A DNA stretch of 11,820 nucleotides from Microcaldota archaeon (lineage in GTDB: Archaea > Micrarchaeota > Micrarchaeia > Anstonellales > VGKX01), in assembly GCA_021823945.1 (NCBI GenBank), contig JAKALW010000011.1, positions 1 to 11,820 on the forward strand, read 5' to 3'. A model generated the notes under the pieces. The model was not told where the DNA came from. It saw only the letters and a program-made list of their open reading frames with translations, and ran no database searches. Positions within the stretch are counted from its first letter, which is position 1. Every line of letters begins with the position of its first letter. Made by a program: the position numbers and the translations under genes. Shown here in pieces: positions 1 to 5,298 of the stretch.

Positions 1-22
1 ATGTGGATAGAGCGTGTTATTC

Positions 23-1132
23 ATGGGTATAGCAAAGAAGCAACTCCTTATTTTGGATGCTAGCTTCAGCTATGCTGTGCGCAGCGTGTGGCAATCCGTG
101 AAAAAGGCCATAACAGAACAGGTTTTCGAATACGAGTTCGGCATTGTCGAATTCTACAGGCAAACGCGGGAAATGGCGCAGTTCGCAGGGCTTGGGGAAT
201 GGAAGCAATTCTATTCGAACGTGAAGAACAACCTGGCCCTCAACGGGCTTGAATCCTACAAGGAATTATACCTGGAAACAAAAAAGGTATTGAACTCTGA
301 AGGCATGGAGTTCTTCAAGCGTTTTTTCACCCTGCTGGCGCCCCTTGTCGAGGGATACGCTGCCATTGACTCAATGTCGGTAAAGGCATTCTATACCCTC
401 AACGACCTCTCAGGCATAATATTGGGGTCGCTTCGGGAAAAAGGGCTCGAGGCTTTCAAAAAGGAGTTCAACAACCATGGCGTCCAGGTGCCCTATGAAA
501 AGATTAAGCACCTTCTCCCGCAGGCGGTTGTGGATTTCATGGGCCACTATTCCCAGGACAGCTACAATTCATCCTTCTATTTCACAATCCACAGGGCTGT
601 TGAGGACAAGAGGGAGATTGGCTGCCCCACGGAACGCATTGCCGAAACCATAATCTACGCTGACAAGGATGGCAACAACAATTTCTTTGTTTTCACAAGG
701 CTGGCCGATGATTTCCAGATACCCCGCGCAATCATAAAGACGGTGATTGGGCACAAGGACCTTGCAAAGGCGGCCAAGCTTGCCGAGGAGAACCTAATGA
801 ACGAGTGCCATACCGGAGTCATGGGCCCTTTTTTCATAAAGCCCGGCGACAAGGTATTTTTCGACGCCAACACAATGGATTATTTTGCAGACACGAGCAG
901 GCAATTCGTGAATTTTTCCGCGGGCACGCTGATGAAATCGGTATACCTATCGTTGCCAAGCGCAGTTGACGTTTTCCGCAAGCACAATAATGGCCAGACG
1001 CACATCACGGAAATCCACGATGCTGAAAAGTTCAAGATATTCTACAAGAACGTGGTGGCGCCATCCAAGGCAAAGGGCGCGGCCAAGGACATGGCAGGAA
1101 AGCAGAAAATCCAGCCAAGCTTATTGAAGTAG
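23..1132 (+). CDS. Hypothetical protein, unrecognised family
   Basis: A 369-residue protein that I do not recognise. An in-frame stop lies at 8-10, so the 5' end is complete. ATG at 23 is preferred, with a GTG at 14 as the alternative; no Shine-Dalgarno is visible in the few bases available. The sequence shows no signal peptide, no membrane segment and no cysteine-pair or nucleotide-binding motif. It looks largely helical and is rich in Phe, Tyr and Lys, with repeated aromatic-basic stretches in residues 20-110. A more mixed, conserved-looking middle follows (around IGCPTER and NECHTG, approximately residues 200-270), and then a Lys/Ala-rich C-terminal tail (last 25 residues) that may be disordered. 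It is the only plus-strand gene here and converges on the DsbA-like gene, so it is probably unrelated to the ribosomal cluster. Its length, unbroken frame and normal composition support a real gene; the function is unknown. Confidence 0.75.
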   Translation: MGIAKKQLLILDASFSYAVRSVWQSVKKAITEQVFEYEFGIVEFYRQTREMAQFAGLGEWKQFYSNVKNNLALNGLESYKELYLETKKVLNSEGMEFFKRFFTLLAPLVEGYAAIDSMSVKAFYTLNDLSGIILGSLREKGLEAFKKEFNNHGVQVPYEKIKHLLPQAVVDFMGHYSQDSYNSSFYFTIHRAVEDKREIGCPTERIAETIIYADKDGNNNFFVFTRLADDFQIPRAIIKTVIGHKDLAKAAKLAEENLMNECHTGVMGPFFIKPGDKVFFDANTMDYFADTSRQFVNFSAGTLMKSVYLSLPSAVDVFRKHNNGQTHITEIHDAEKFKIFYKNVVAPSKAKGAAKDMAGKQKIQPSLLK

Positions 1133-1177
1133 CAAACAGCCCAAGCAATTGAAACAGCGCGGCTGGCCGGAGCAATG

Positions 1178-1191
1178 TTTAGTTCTTTTTC
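1178..1191 (+). terminator. T-rich terminator candidate for the plus-strand gene
   Basis: A T-rich run (TTTAGTTCTTTTT) begins 45 nt after the stop of the plus-strand gene. Archaeal RNA polymerase can terminate at U-tracts without a hairpin. No convincing stem precedes it, so this is a weak call. Confidence 0.35.
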
Positions 1192-1198
1192 TCGGAAG

Positions 1199-1244
1199 CA
1201 AAAAAATGAAAAATAAAAGAAGAAAGTGCGGGTGTCAAGCCCGC
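1199..1244 (-). terminator. Hairpin plus U-tract terminator of the DsbA-like gene
   Basis: On the minus strand, 12 nt after the stop codon, a GCGGG/CCCGC stem (1228-1232 with 1240-1244, 7-nt loop) is followed by about 28 nt of U-rich sequence containing several runs of U. A smaller CGCT-GGC-AGCG hairpin sits between the stop and this stem. The arrangement resembles an intrinsic terminator, and it insulates two convergent genes. Confidence 0.6.
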
Positions 1245-1256
1245 CGCTGCCAGCGC

Positions 1257-2303
1257 CTAAAAGCTGTCAAGCACAGTCTTGAAAGCCTCGTATGGCAGCG
1301 CGCCTGCGAAAAACACGCCATACCCGCTTCCATTGACCTGCACTATCTGCGCGCCAAGCCCGCTGTACTGCTGGTTCAGGGAGTTGACGGCTGTTTGGAG
1401 CTTCTGGAGGGCCGCAGAGTCGGTTGCGGCAGAATATATGACAAATGACGGTGTCCCCTGGACGCCTAAGGCCGAGCCTTCGGCCTGGTCTGCCTGGATT
1501 TTAGCCGCCATGCTGTGGCTGTCAAGGCATGTGTTGAAGGCAGCCATGTCAAGCCCTGTCTGGTTCGCATAGCCCTTAAGGGAGTTCATGTCAAGCGCCT
1601 GCTGGTTTGCGTACAACAGGCCGTGGTATGGCCAGAACTTGCCCTGCGCGTCAGCGCAAAGGGACGCCTCGGCAGCCTGTTGCGCGTAAGGGTGCATGGA
1701 CGGCGGGAGCGGAAATTGCTTGAAATACACTGCCACGTTCTGGTAGTCGGTTTTTATCTGGGTGAGGGTCGGCTCTACCCTGCCACAGTACGGGCACTGG
1801 AAATCAGAGTATTCCACCATATTCACATTGCCTGAGGGGTTGCCTGATGCCACCTTGCCTGCCAGGTCAATGCTTACCTGCTGCACGCTTGGCACTGCGA
1901 TTGTGCTGTTCCTGACTATGTATACTATTACCTGCGCCCATTTGGCATTGAGTGTAGCCCCTAGCGCTGTTTCCCCTACGTATATCCTGTATATCGCGCC
2001 ATTTGAGAATGACTGGTCGTAACTGGAATACGGGTTTATGGTTTTCTGCGCCAGCACTGTCCCATTTGCGTCTAAAATGGAGACTATGGCCGGGTTTTTG
2101 TTGTTTTGCGTCACGCCTATGTCGTCAAGCCTGACAACCCCGTCGCCAAAGCTCAATGACTGGCCAATGTTGAGTATGCCCTGCGCTGCTATGGTGTAGT
2201 TATTTGTCGGCTGCGGCGGCACCACCGGGCTTGTGCAGCCAAAAATGGCAAAGCCTGCCAACACGGCGACTGCTAAAATGAACAATGAATATTTGCTTTC
2301 CAT
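1257..2303 (-). CDS. DsbA-family thiol:disulfide oxidoreductase, predicted lipoprotein
   Basis: A 348-residue secreted protein with a DsbA/thioredoxin-fold domain. Residues 5-22 are a hydrophobic export signal ending in a lipobox (AIFGC), so Cys23 is the likely lipid-modified first residue; a Pro/Thr/Asn linker follows. Residues about 36-150 form a beta-rich N-terminal domain that I cannot name. Residues about 155-348 are the redox domain. It has the active-site CPYC at 170-173, preceded by the typical VEYSDFQ strand, and the cis-proline loop GTP at 283-285. Cys216 and Cys259 could form a further disulfide. It probably catalyses disulfide formation or exchange outside the cell; the redox direction cannot be read from CPYC alone. 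A TATA-like box and a GGGAGGT Shine-Dalgarno upstream support the ATG chosen. It follows uS2 in the same direction but has its own promoter, so co-transcription is not required. Confidence 0.9.
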   Translation of the reverse strand: MESKYSLFILAVAVLAGFAIFGCTSPVVPPQPTNNYTIAAQGILNIGQSLSFGDGVVRLDDIGVTQNNKNPAIVSILDANGTVLAQKTINPYSSYDQSFSNGAIYRIYVGETALGATLNAKWAQVIVYIVRNSTIAVPSVQQVSIDLAGKVASGNPSGNVNMVEYSDFQCPYCGRVEPTLTQIKTDYQNVAVYFKQFPLPPSMHPYAQQAAEASLCADAQGKFWPYHGLLYANQQALDMNSLKGYANQTGLDMAAFNTCLDSHSMAAKIQADQAEGSALGVQGTPSFVIYSAATDSAALQKLQTAVNSLNQQYSGLGAQIVQVNGSGYGVFFAGALPYEAFKTVLDSF

Positions 2304-2313
2304 GGAATCATCT

Positions 2314-2320
2314 ACCTCCC
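2314..2320 (-). promoter_or_regulatory. Shine-Dalgarno of the DsbA-like gene
   Basis: GGGAGGT lies 10 nt upstream of the ATG at 2303. It is the fullest Shine-Dalgarno match in the window; most other genes use only GGTG or GGTGA. It fixes the start codon of the lipoprotein. Confidence 0.7.
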
Positions 2321-2344
2321 TATGCTATTTTTTGAGTTTCACGA

Positions 2345-2352
2345 CTTTTAAA
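2345..2352 (-). promoter_or_regulatory. TATA-like box of the DsbA-like gene
   Basis: TTTAAAAG on the minus strand is centred about 45 nt upstream of the ATG. Transcription starting about 25 nt downstream would give a leader of roughly 20 nt that carries the Shine-Dalgarno. It stands after the U-rich end of the uS2 transcript, consistent with an independent promoter. Confidence 0.5.
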
Positions 2353-2411
2353 CATATGCGGAATGTTCGGTCAAGCCACGCGCGGCGATGTTCGTTTCCT
2401 TGGCTGATTTC

Positions 2412-2472
2412 GGAAAAAAGAAGGCTGAAAAATAAAAAAGAAAATTGGAAGGAAGGCGCACTTTATGCCTTC
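2412..2472 (-). terminator. uS2 terminator: stop-codon hairpin followed by U-rich tract
   Basis: A perfect 6-bp stem (GAAGGC at 2467-2472 on the coding side, GCCTTC at 2452-2457) brackets the uS2 stop codon TAA, which sits in its 9-nt loop. About 8-40 nt downstream the transcript is strongly U-rich (2414-2445 is A-rich on the plus strand). This is the natural end of the ribosomal cluster. Confidence 0.5.
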
Positions 2473-3221
2473 TCCTCTGCTTTTGCCTCAGGCTTTGGCG
2501 CCTCGGGCGCCAGGACTTCATTCACCTTGGCTGTTTCCTTGGCCTTTTCCTCAAGCGGTTTTGTCTCTGGCTCATTTACGCCTGTAAGGGCGTCAAAGGC
2601 CGTGGAGCTTTCAAATTCCTCAAGCGTGGCCGTGAACTCGTCGTAGGACGAAATCTTGCCCTTGCCCATGGAGAATTCGCGCGCAAGCAGGTAGAATATC
2701 AATGCCAGGGCTTTCCTGCCCTTGTTGTTGCACGGGATAACCCAATCTATGAACGATGTGTAGTTGTCCGTGTCGCAAAGCCCGATTGTCGTAATTCCCA
2801 TCTTGCCAGACTCGTTGATTGCCTGGATTTCGCCTTTCGGGTCGCATATGAACACAAGCTTCGGCTCAACGAAGTCCTTCCTGCCGACGTTTGTGAGCCT
2901 GCCTGGGACGAACCTGCCGTGCATGAGCTGCGCGCCGGTTATTTCGCAGAACTTCGCAGCCGCGTATGAAGAGTATGTCCTTGACGCAACGACAGTGATG
3001 GCTTCTGGCTCGTACCTTGCAAGCATCTTGCCGGCAATCCTGATCCTCTCGTCTATTTTCCTGAGGTCGAGAACGTACAATCCGTCGTTTCTTGTCCTGT
3101 AAATGAACTTCGTCATGTCGCGCACTTTCATCTTAGTGCCGATATGTATGCCCGATTCCAGGTATTTCTCCTGCTTTATGAGCATGCTTTCCCTGTTGTC
3201 CTTCATTTCTTTTTCCGCCAT
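2463..3221 (-). CDS. rpsB: Small ribosomal subunit protein uS2
   Basis: A 252-residue uS2, a structural protein of the 30S head-body junction. Family features are clear: the GIHIGT motif at 24-29, IDERIRIAGKML at 57-67, VVASRTYSSYAAAKF, the GRFVPGRLTN segment at 102-111, CDP at 127-129, and the IPCNNKG loop at 162-168. Residues 216-252 are a Lys/Glu/Ala/Pro-rich tail outside the conserved fold. The reading frame stays open 14 codons further upstream. ATG at 3221 is chosen because TTGAGGTG lies 7 nt before it and because the upstream residues do not resemble uS2. It is the last gene of the conserved cluster. A TATA-like box and a leader hairpin between tRNA-Pro and this gene suggest it can be transcribed separately. 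In many archaea rpoK and enolase separate rpoN and uS2; both are absent from this interval. Confidence 0.96.
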   Translation of the reverse strand: MAEKEMKDNRESMLIKQEKYLESGIHIGTKMKVRDMTKFIYRTRNDGLYVLDLRKIDERIRIAGKMLARYEPEAITVVASRTYSSYAAAKFCEITGAQLMHGRFVPGRLTNVGRKDFVEPKLVFICDPKGEIQAINESGKMGITTIGLCDTDNYTSFIDWVIPCNNKGRKALALIFYLLAREFSMGKGKISSYDEFTATLEEFESSTAFDALTGVNEPETKPLEEKAKETAKVNEVLAPEAPKPEAKAEEKA

Positions 3222-3255
3222 TCCAACGCACCTCAATTCCGGATACCTGCAGGAT

Positions 3256-3277
3256 AATGCCATATAACAATGGCATT
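3256..3277 (-). promoter_or_regulatory. Leader hairpin upstream of uS2
   Basis: AATGCCAT and ATGGCATT form an 8-bp perfect inverted repeat with a 6-nt loop, 34 nt upstream of the uS2 ATG. If transcription starts near 3310, as the TATA-like box suggests, the hairpin is in the 5' UTR. Ribosomal-protein leaders are common sites of autoregulation; that role here is inference. Confidence 0.4.
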
Positions 3278-3332
3278 TGCTCCACTTCTCTCAGGATTTC
3301 CGGCTGAACATGATTCCTGAAAAATCTGCTTT

Positions 3333-3340
3333 TATTTTAA
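3333..3340 (-). promoter_or_regulatory. TATA-like box for uS2
   Basis: TTAAAATA within an AT-rich stretch (3329-3342) lies between the 3' end of tRNA-Pro and uS2. A start about 25 nt downstream would give a leader of about 90 nt containing the 3256-3277 hairpin. The box is only a moderate match. Confidence 0.4.
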
Positions 3341-3363
3341 TATTCATTCCTTAGATATGTGAA

Positions 3364-3485
3364 TGGGGCCATCGAGATTTGAATATTCGCCGACTGCAAA
3401 ACCGCCCTGTGCGGGCGACAAGCAGCCAAGTCTCGAATCACCTGCACCCCAAGCAGGTAGGCTAGCCAGGTTACCCCATGGCCCC
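3364..3485 (-). tRNA. tRNA-Pro(GGG) with a 48-nt T-arm intron
   Basis: Removing 3384-3431 leaves a complete 74-nt tRNA. The acceptor GGGGCCA/TGGCCCC pairs perfectly over 7 bp. The D-arm GGGT/GCCT encloses a loop with GG18-19. The anticodon stem CCTGC/GCAGG holds loop TTGGGGT, giving anticodon GGG (Pro). A 4-nt variable region precedes T-stem TCGAG/CTCGA with loop TTCAAAT and discriminator A. A15-T48 can form the Levitt pair. CCA is not encoded. The 5' exon is 3432-3485 and the 3' exon 3364-3383. It sits between rpoN and uS2 in the same direction. The intron separates position 53 from 54, so tRNA finders that expect an intact T-arm may miss or misread the gene. Confidence 0.93.
3384..3431 (-). 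other. Non-canonical tRNA-Pro intron (position 53/54) with bulge-helix-bulge
   Basis: The 48-nt intron folds with its exon borders into a canonical bulge-helix-bulge. The outer helix is TGA/TCA. The 4-bp central helix TTCG/CGAA joins the 5' exon end to the intron 3' end. The 5' bulge AGA is cut AG^A and the 3' bulge TAT is cut TA^T. The inner helix includes GGCTGC against GCAGTC with G-U pairs. The intron tip is a second hairpin, CGCCC/GGGCG with loop GCACA. Both predicted cuts, each after the second bulge base, regenerate exactly the expected T-stem and T-loop. Confidence 0.88.
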
Positions 3486-3500
3486 AAAATCACTGTTATG

Positions 3501-3527
3501 CAAGCCCAAAATGCTTTTCAGAGCTTG
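3501..3527 (-). repeat. Stop-codon-spanning hairpin of rpoN
   Basis: CAAGC pairs with GCTTG. After one bulged T, CTGAAA continues with TTTTGG (two G-U pairs) around the loop AGCA, giving about 11 bp. The rpoN stop TGA lies in the stem. The hairpin ends 16 nt before the 5' end of tRNA-Pro, so it may mark the boundary between mRNA and tRNA. Confidence 0.55.
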
Positions 3528-3715
3528 TCGTACTTAATGACCTTGTCCGAGACGTCCACGTGCCCCATGAACATCCTCCTGCAGCAGTACCTCTCGACTT
3601 TCAAGTCGTCAAGCGCGCGCGCAGGGTTTTGGCCCTCCTTGACTTTGCGCTCGTACTCCTCGTACTTGTCGCCGATGACTGCGCCGCAGGTAAAACATCT
3701 TATTGGGAAGAACAT
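3518..3715 (-). CDS. rpoN: DNA-directed RNA polymerase subunit N (Rpb10 homologue)
   Basis: A 65-residue zinc-bundle subunit of archaeal RNA polymerase that joins subunits D, L and P in the assembly platform. The hallmark N-terminus MFFPIRCFTCG gives CxxC at 7-10, and the CC pair at 44-45 (ERYCCRRM) completes the zinc site. Length is normal for the family (60-75). GAGGTG five nt before the ATG supports the start. It lies 47 nt downstream of uS9, the usual archaeal order, but the expected rpoK and enolase genes do not follow; a tRNA-Pro does. Not to be confused with bacterial sigma-54, which shares the symbol. Confidence 0.97.
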   Translation of the reverse strand: MFFPIRCFTCGAVIGDKYEEYERKVKEGQNPARALDDLKVERYCCRRMFMGHVDVSDKVIKYDKL

Positions 3716-3749
3716 ATTGACACCTCGGTCAAACTACTCCGGAAAAACA

Positions 3750-3770
3750 ACCGTTCTTTTGCTTAACGGT
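3750..3770 (-). repeat. Stop-codon hairpin of uS9
   Basis: ACCGTT and AACGGT (6 bp perfect, 9-nt loop on the transcript) span the uS9 stop codon TAA, whose first base lies in the stem. A 6-bp stem can arise by chance; it is listed because it fits the pattern at other stops in the cluster. Confidence 0.4.
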
Positions 3771-4245
3771 ATGATTTCTGGAACCTCGCCCTTGCCTTGG
3801 GGCCCTTGTATTTCTTTGGCTCGACGCGCCTGACATCCTCTTTCAGGAGGAACCTGTCCTGCTCCATGAAAGTCTCCTTCACCTTCGCGTCGTCGTTTGA
3901 GTATTTGAGCAATGCCCTGGCGACCGCAGTTCTTGCGGCCTGCGCCTGGCCCATCACGCCGCCGCCAAACACTGTGACGCTGACGTCGACGCCCGTTGAT
4001 ATTTCCGGGACAAGCCTCATGGGCTCCATGACAATCTGCTGGTAATAGCCGTCCATGACCGCGTCAATGGCGGACTTGTTGACGTATACTTTGCCCTTGC
4101 CCTTTGAAATGGAGGCGCGCGCAACTGCGCTTTTTCTCTTGCCCCTAGTTACAATGGAGGCGGTCTTTTTCTTGGACTTTTTCTTGGCAGCCTTCGGCTC
4201 CTCTACATCCTGCGCCGCGGGCGCTTTTGTTTCTTCTTTAGCCAT
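3763..4245 (-). CDS. rpsI: Small ribosomal subunit protein uS9
   Basis: A 160-residue uS9, the 30S head protein whose basic C-terminal tail contacts P-site tRNA. The conserved fold begins near residue 32 (TRGKRKSAVARA). GGGVMGQAQAARTAVARALL spans 94-113, and the protein ends in the diagnostic KSYR. Residues 1-30 are an added Lys/Ala/Glu-rich N-terminal extension with a run of lysines at 21-27, which makes the protein longer than the usual 130-135. GGTGA six nt before the ATG supports the start. It lies 21 nt after uL13 and is clearly cotranscribed. Confidence 0.97.
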   Translation of the reverse strand: MAKEETKAPAAQDVEEPKAAKKKSKKKTASIVTRGKRKSAVARASISKGKGKVYVNKSAIDAVMDGYYQQIVMEPMRLVPEISTGVDVSVTVFGGGVMGQAQAARTAVARALLKYSNDDAKVKETFMEQDRFLLKEDVRRVEPKKYKGPKARARFQKSYR

Positions 4246-4266
4246 AAATATTCACCTTGAACTAAC

Positions 4267-4683
4267 TTAATTCCCCTTCCAGCCAAGCCTTGTGCAGACA
4301 GCGCCGAGTGTGGTCTTGCGCTCAATGCCTGAGCCGTCCACTTCCTTTATAGTGGCCGCGCCGTCCATTGCGAAGCCTGCCGCCATAACTTTGAGCCTTG
4401 AGAGAGCCTGTTTGCCCCTGACTGTCTTTTTGGGCATCATGCCGCTGATTATCCTCTTCAAAAGCATGTGCGGGGCGCGGGGCCATACGGGCTTATGCTC
4501 AGGGTTCGCCTTGTTGAGCAAGCGCCTTTTTTCCATGTATTTTTCTGTGATTGTCTCGATTTTGCCGGAGATGATTATCTTCTCAGGGTTGATTATCGTG
4601 ACTTCCTCGCCGTTTAGGAGGTCTTTTGCGACGCGCGCGCCAAGCCTTCCCATGATCAGGTTTGTTCCGTCAATAATTTTCAT
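4267..4683 (-). CDS. rplM: Large ribosomal subunit protein uL13
   Basis: A 138-residue uL13, a 50S protein that binds 23S rRNA early in assembly. Archaeal-type features are IDGTNLIMGRLGARVAK at 4-20, INPEKIIISG at 31-40 and GMMPKKTVRG at 81-90. The frame is open to a GTG at 4692, but that GTG is part of the AAAGGTGG Shine-Dalgarno itself. The ATG at 4683, 5 nt downstream of the site, is therefore chosen. It starts 11 nt after the eL18 stop and is followed by uS9, the standard order. The stop TAA lies in a weak, near-palindromic 15-nt stretch (4259-4273). Confidence 0.96.
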   Translation of the reverse strand: MKIIDGTNLIMGRLGARVAKDLLNGEEVTIINPEKIIISGKIETITEKYMEKRRLLNKANPEHKPVWPRAPHMLLKRIISGMMPKKTVRGKQALSRLKVMAAGFAMDGAATIKEVDGSGIERKTTLGAVCTRLGWKGN

Positions 4684-4694
4684 GAAATCCACCT

Positions 4695-5048
4695 TTACTT
4701 TATGATGCTTACTCCAGTGCCTTTCGGGTTCTTCTCTACAAGCTCGCGGATTGTCATTGTCTTGCCGCCAGCCTTCGTTATCGAGCCCTTCGCGGCCTCT
4801 GAATATGCGAATGCCACGACTGTCAATTTCTTGTCAAGCACGCCAGATGAAAGGATTTTGCCGGGGACGATTACTGTCTCGCCGTCTTTTGCAAGTGTCG
4901 AGATTTTTCCCAGGTTTACGCTGACCCTTTTCCTTTTGGGCTTGCCAAGCTCGTATGCCACAGCCTTGTATATGGGGCTGGACTTTGGCGCCTCAAGGTC
5001 CCTTATCAGGCCTTTCAGCTCCGGATTGTCTGGAGAATTTTTTGCCAT
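4695..5048 (-). CDS. rpl18e: Large ribosomal subunit protein eL18 (L18e)
   Basis: A 117-residue archaeal/eukaryotic-type eL18 of the 50S subunit, structurally related to uL15. Family residues include NPELKGLIRDLE near the N-terminus, KRKRVSVNLGKIS in the centre, VIVPGKILSSGVLDKKLTVVAFAYSEAAKGSI, and a short end GTGVSIIK. An upstream in-frame ATG at 5087 would add 13 residues. The ATG at 5048 is preferred because GGTGGT lies 4 nt before it and eL18 proteins start near this point. tRNA-Leu lies immediately upstream, with a hairpin cluster between them; the tRNA-Leu/eL18/uL13/uS9 order is also known from haloarchaea. This gene opens the downstream half of the cluster. Confidence 0.95.
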   Translation of the reverse strand: MAKNSPDNPELKGLIRDLEAPKSSPIYKAVAYELGKPKRKRVSVNLGKISTLAKDGETVIVPGKILSSGVLDKKLTVVAFAYSEAAKGSITKAGGKTMTIRELVEKNPKGTGVSIIK

Positions 5049-5093
5049 TCGTACCACCGTTGAATTATGACTGTTTTTCTGTTTCATTACATA

Positions 5094-5124
5094 TCAAAAT
5101 GCTCCACTTCGTTTCGCATTTTGA
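5094..5124 (-). repeat. Hairpin upstream of eL18 (AAAATGC stem)
   Basis: TCAAAATGC and GCATTTTGA form a perfect 9-bp stem with a 13-nt loop, 45 nt before the eL18 ATG. The same AAAATGC/GCATTTT word recurs in hairpins at 5152-5186 and 8105-8125. Confidence 0.6.
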
Positions 5125-5153
5125 GGCACACTTGTCCTTACGGACAAGGTGCC
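5125..5153 (-). repeat. 12-bp hairpin with GUAA tetraloop
   Basis: On the transcript GGCAC pairs with GTGCC, and CTTGTCC pairs with GGACAAG around a GUAA loop. One bulged base makes this 12 bp. GUAA belongs to the GNRA class with a C-G closing pair only on the minus strand; the plus strand would read TTAC. That indicates an RNA element of the minus-strand transcript. Confidence 0.65.
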
Positions 5154-5186
5154 TTGCATTTTCTCGCTGCGCTCAAAAATGCAAGG
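5152..5186 (-). repeat. Hairpin pairing the tRNA-Leu 3' end with its trailer
   Basis: CCTTGCATTTT at 5152-5162 and AAAATGCAAGG at 5176-5186 form a perfect 11-bp inverted repeat with a 13-nt loop. The last seven bases of tRNA-Leu (its acceptor 3' strand and discriminator) form one end of the stem. The downstream arm repeats the tRNA acceptor 5' sequence, so it could compete with it for the 3' strand. Confidence 0.6.
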
Positions 5187-5265
5187 GAAGGGATTTGAAC
5201 CCTCGTAGGCGCTAAGCCACTAGCCCCTCAAGCTAGCGCATTTGACCAAGCTCTGCCACCCTTGC
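5180..5265 (-). tRNA. tRNA-Leu(GAG)
   Basis: An intact, intron-less 86-nt type II tRNA. Acceptor GCAAGGG/CCCTTGC pairs over 7 bp. The D-loop contains GG. Anticodon stem CTAGC/GCTAG holds loop TTGAGGG, giving anticodon GAG (Leu). A long variable arm contains GGC/GCC. T-stem GAGGG/CCCTT holds loop TTCAAAT. The discriminator is A and CCA is not encoded. It lies between rpoD and eL18 in the same orientation. The 33 nt after the rpoD stop hold only TTTATAG, too close to the tRNA 5' end for a normal TATA box, so it may be excised from the operon transcript. Confidence 0.96.
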
Positions 5266-5298
5266 ATTATTACTATAAACTCATTTCCCTTTTCAGTT

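Noticed and set aside
1..63. An ATG at position 1 opening a short plus-strand frame
   Set aside because: It stops after 20 codons at 61-63 and overlaps the long frame starting at 23; it is not supported.
3222..3263. A start 14 codons upstream for uS2
   Set aside because: The Shine-Dalgarno TTGAGGTG lies inside this extension, 7 nt before the ATG at 3221, and the extra residues are not uS2-like.
3364..3485. tRNA-Pro as a pseudogene or as the disrupted target of an inserted element
   Set aside because: All stems pair perfectly after removal of 48 nt and the boundaries coincide with a proper bulge-helix-bulge, which favours a functional intron.
3363..3833. A 156-codon plus-strand frame across tRNA-Pro and rpoN
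   Set aside because: It is antisense to a tRNA and to a well-defined RNA polymerase subunit; it has no domain or start signal.
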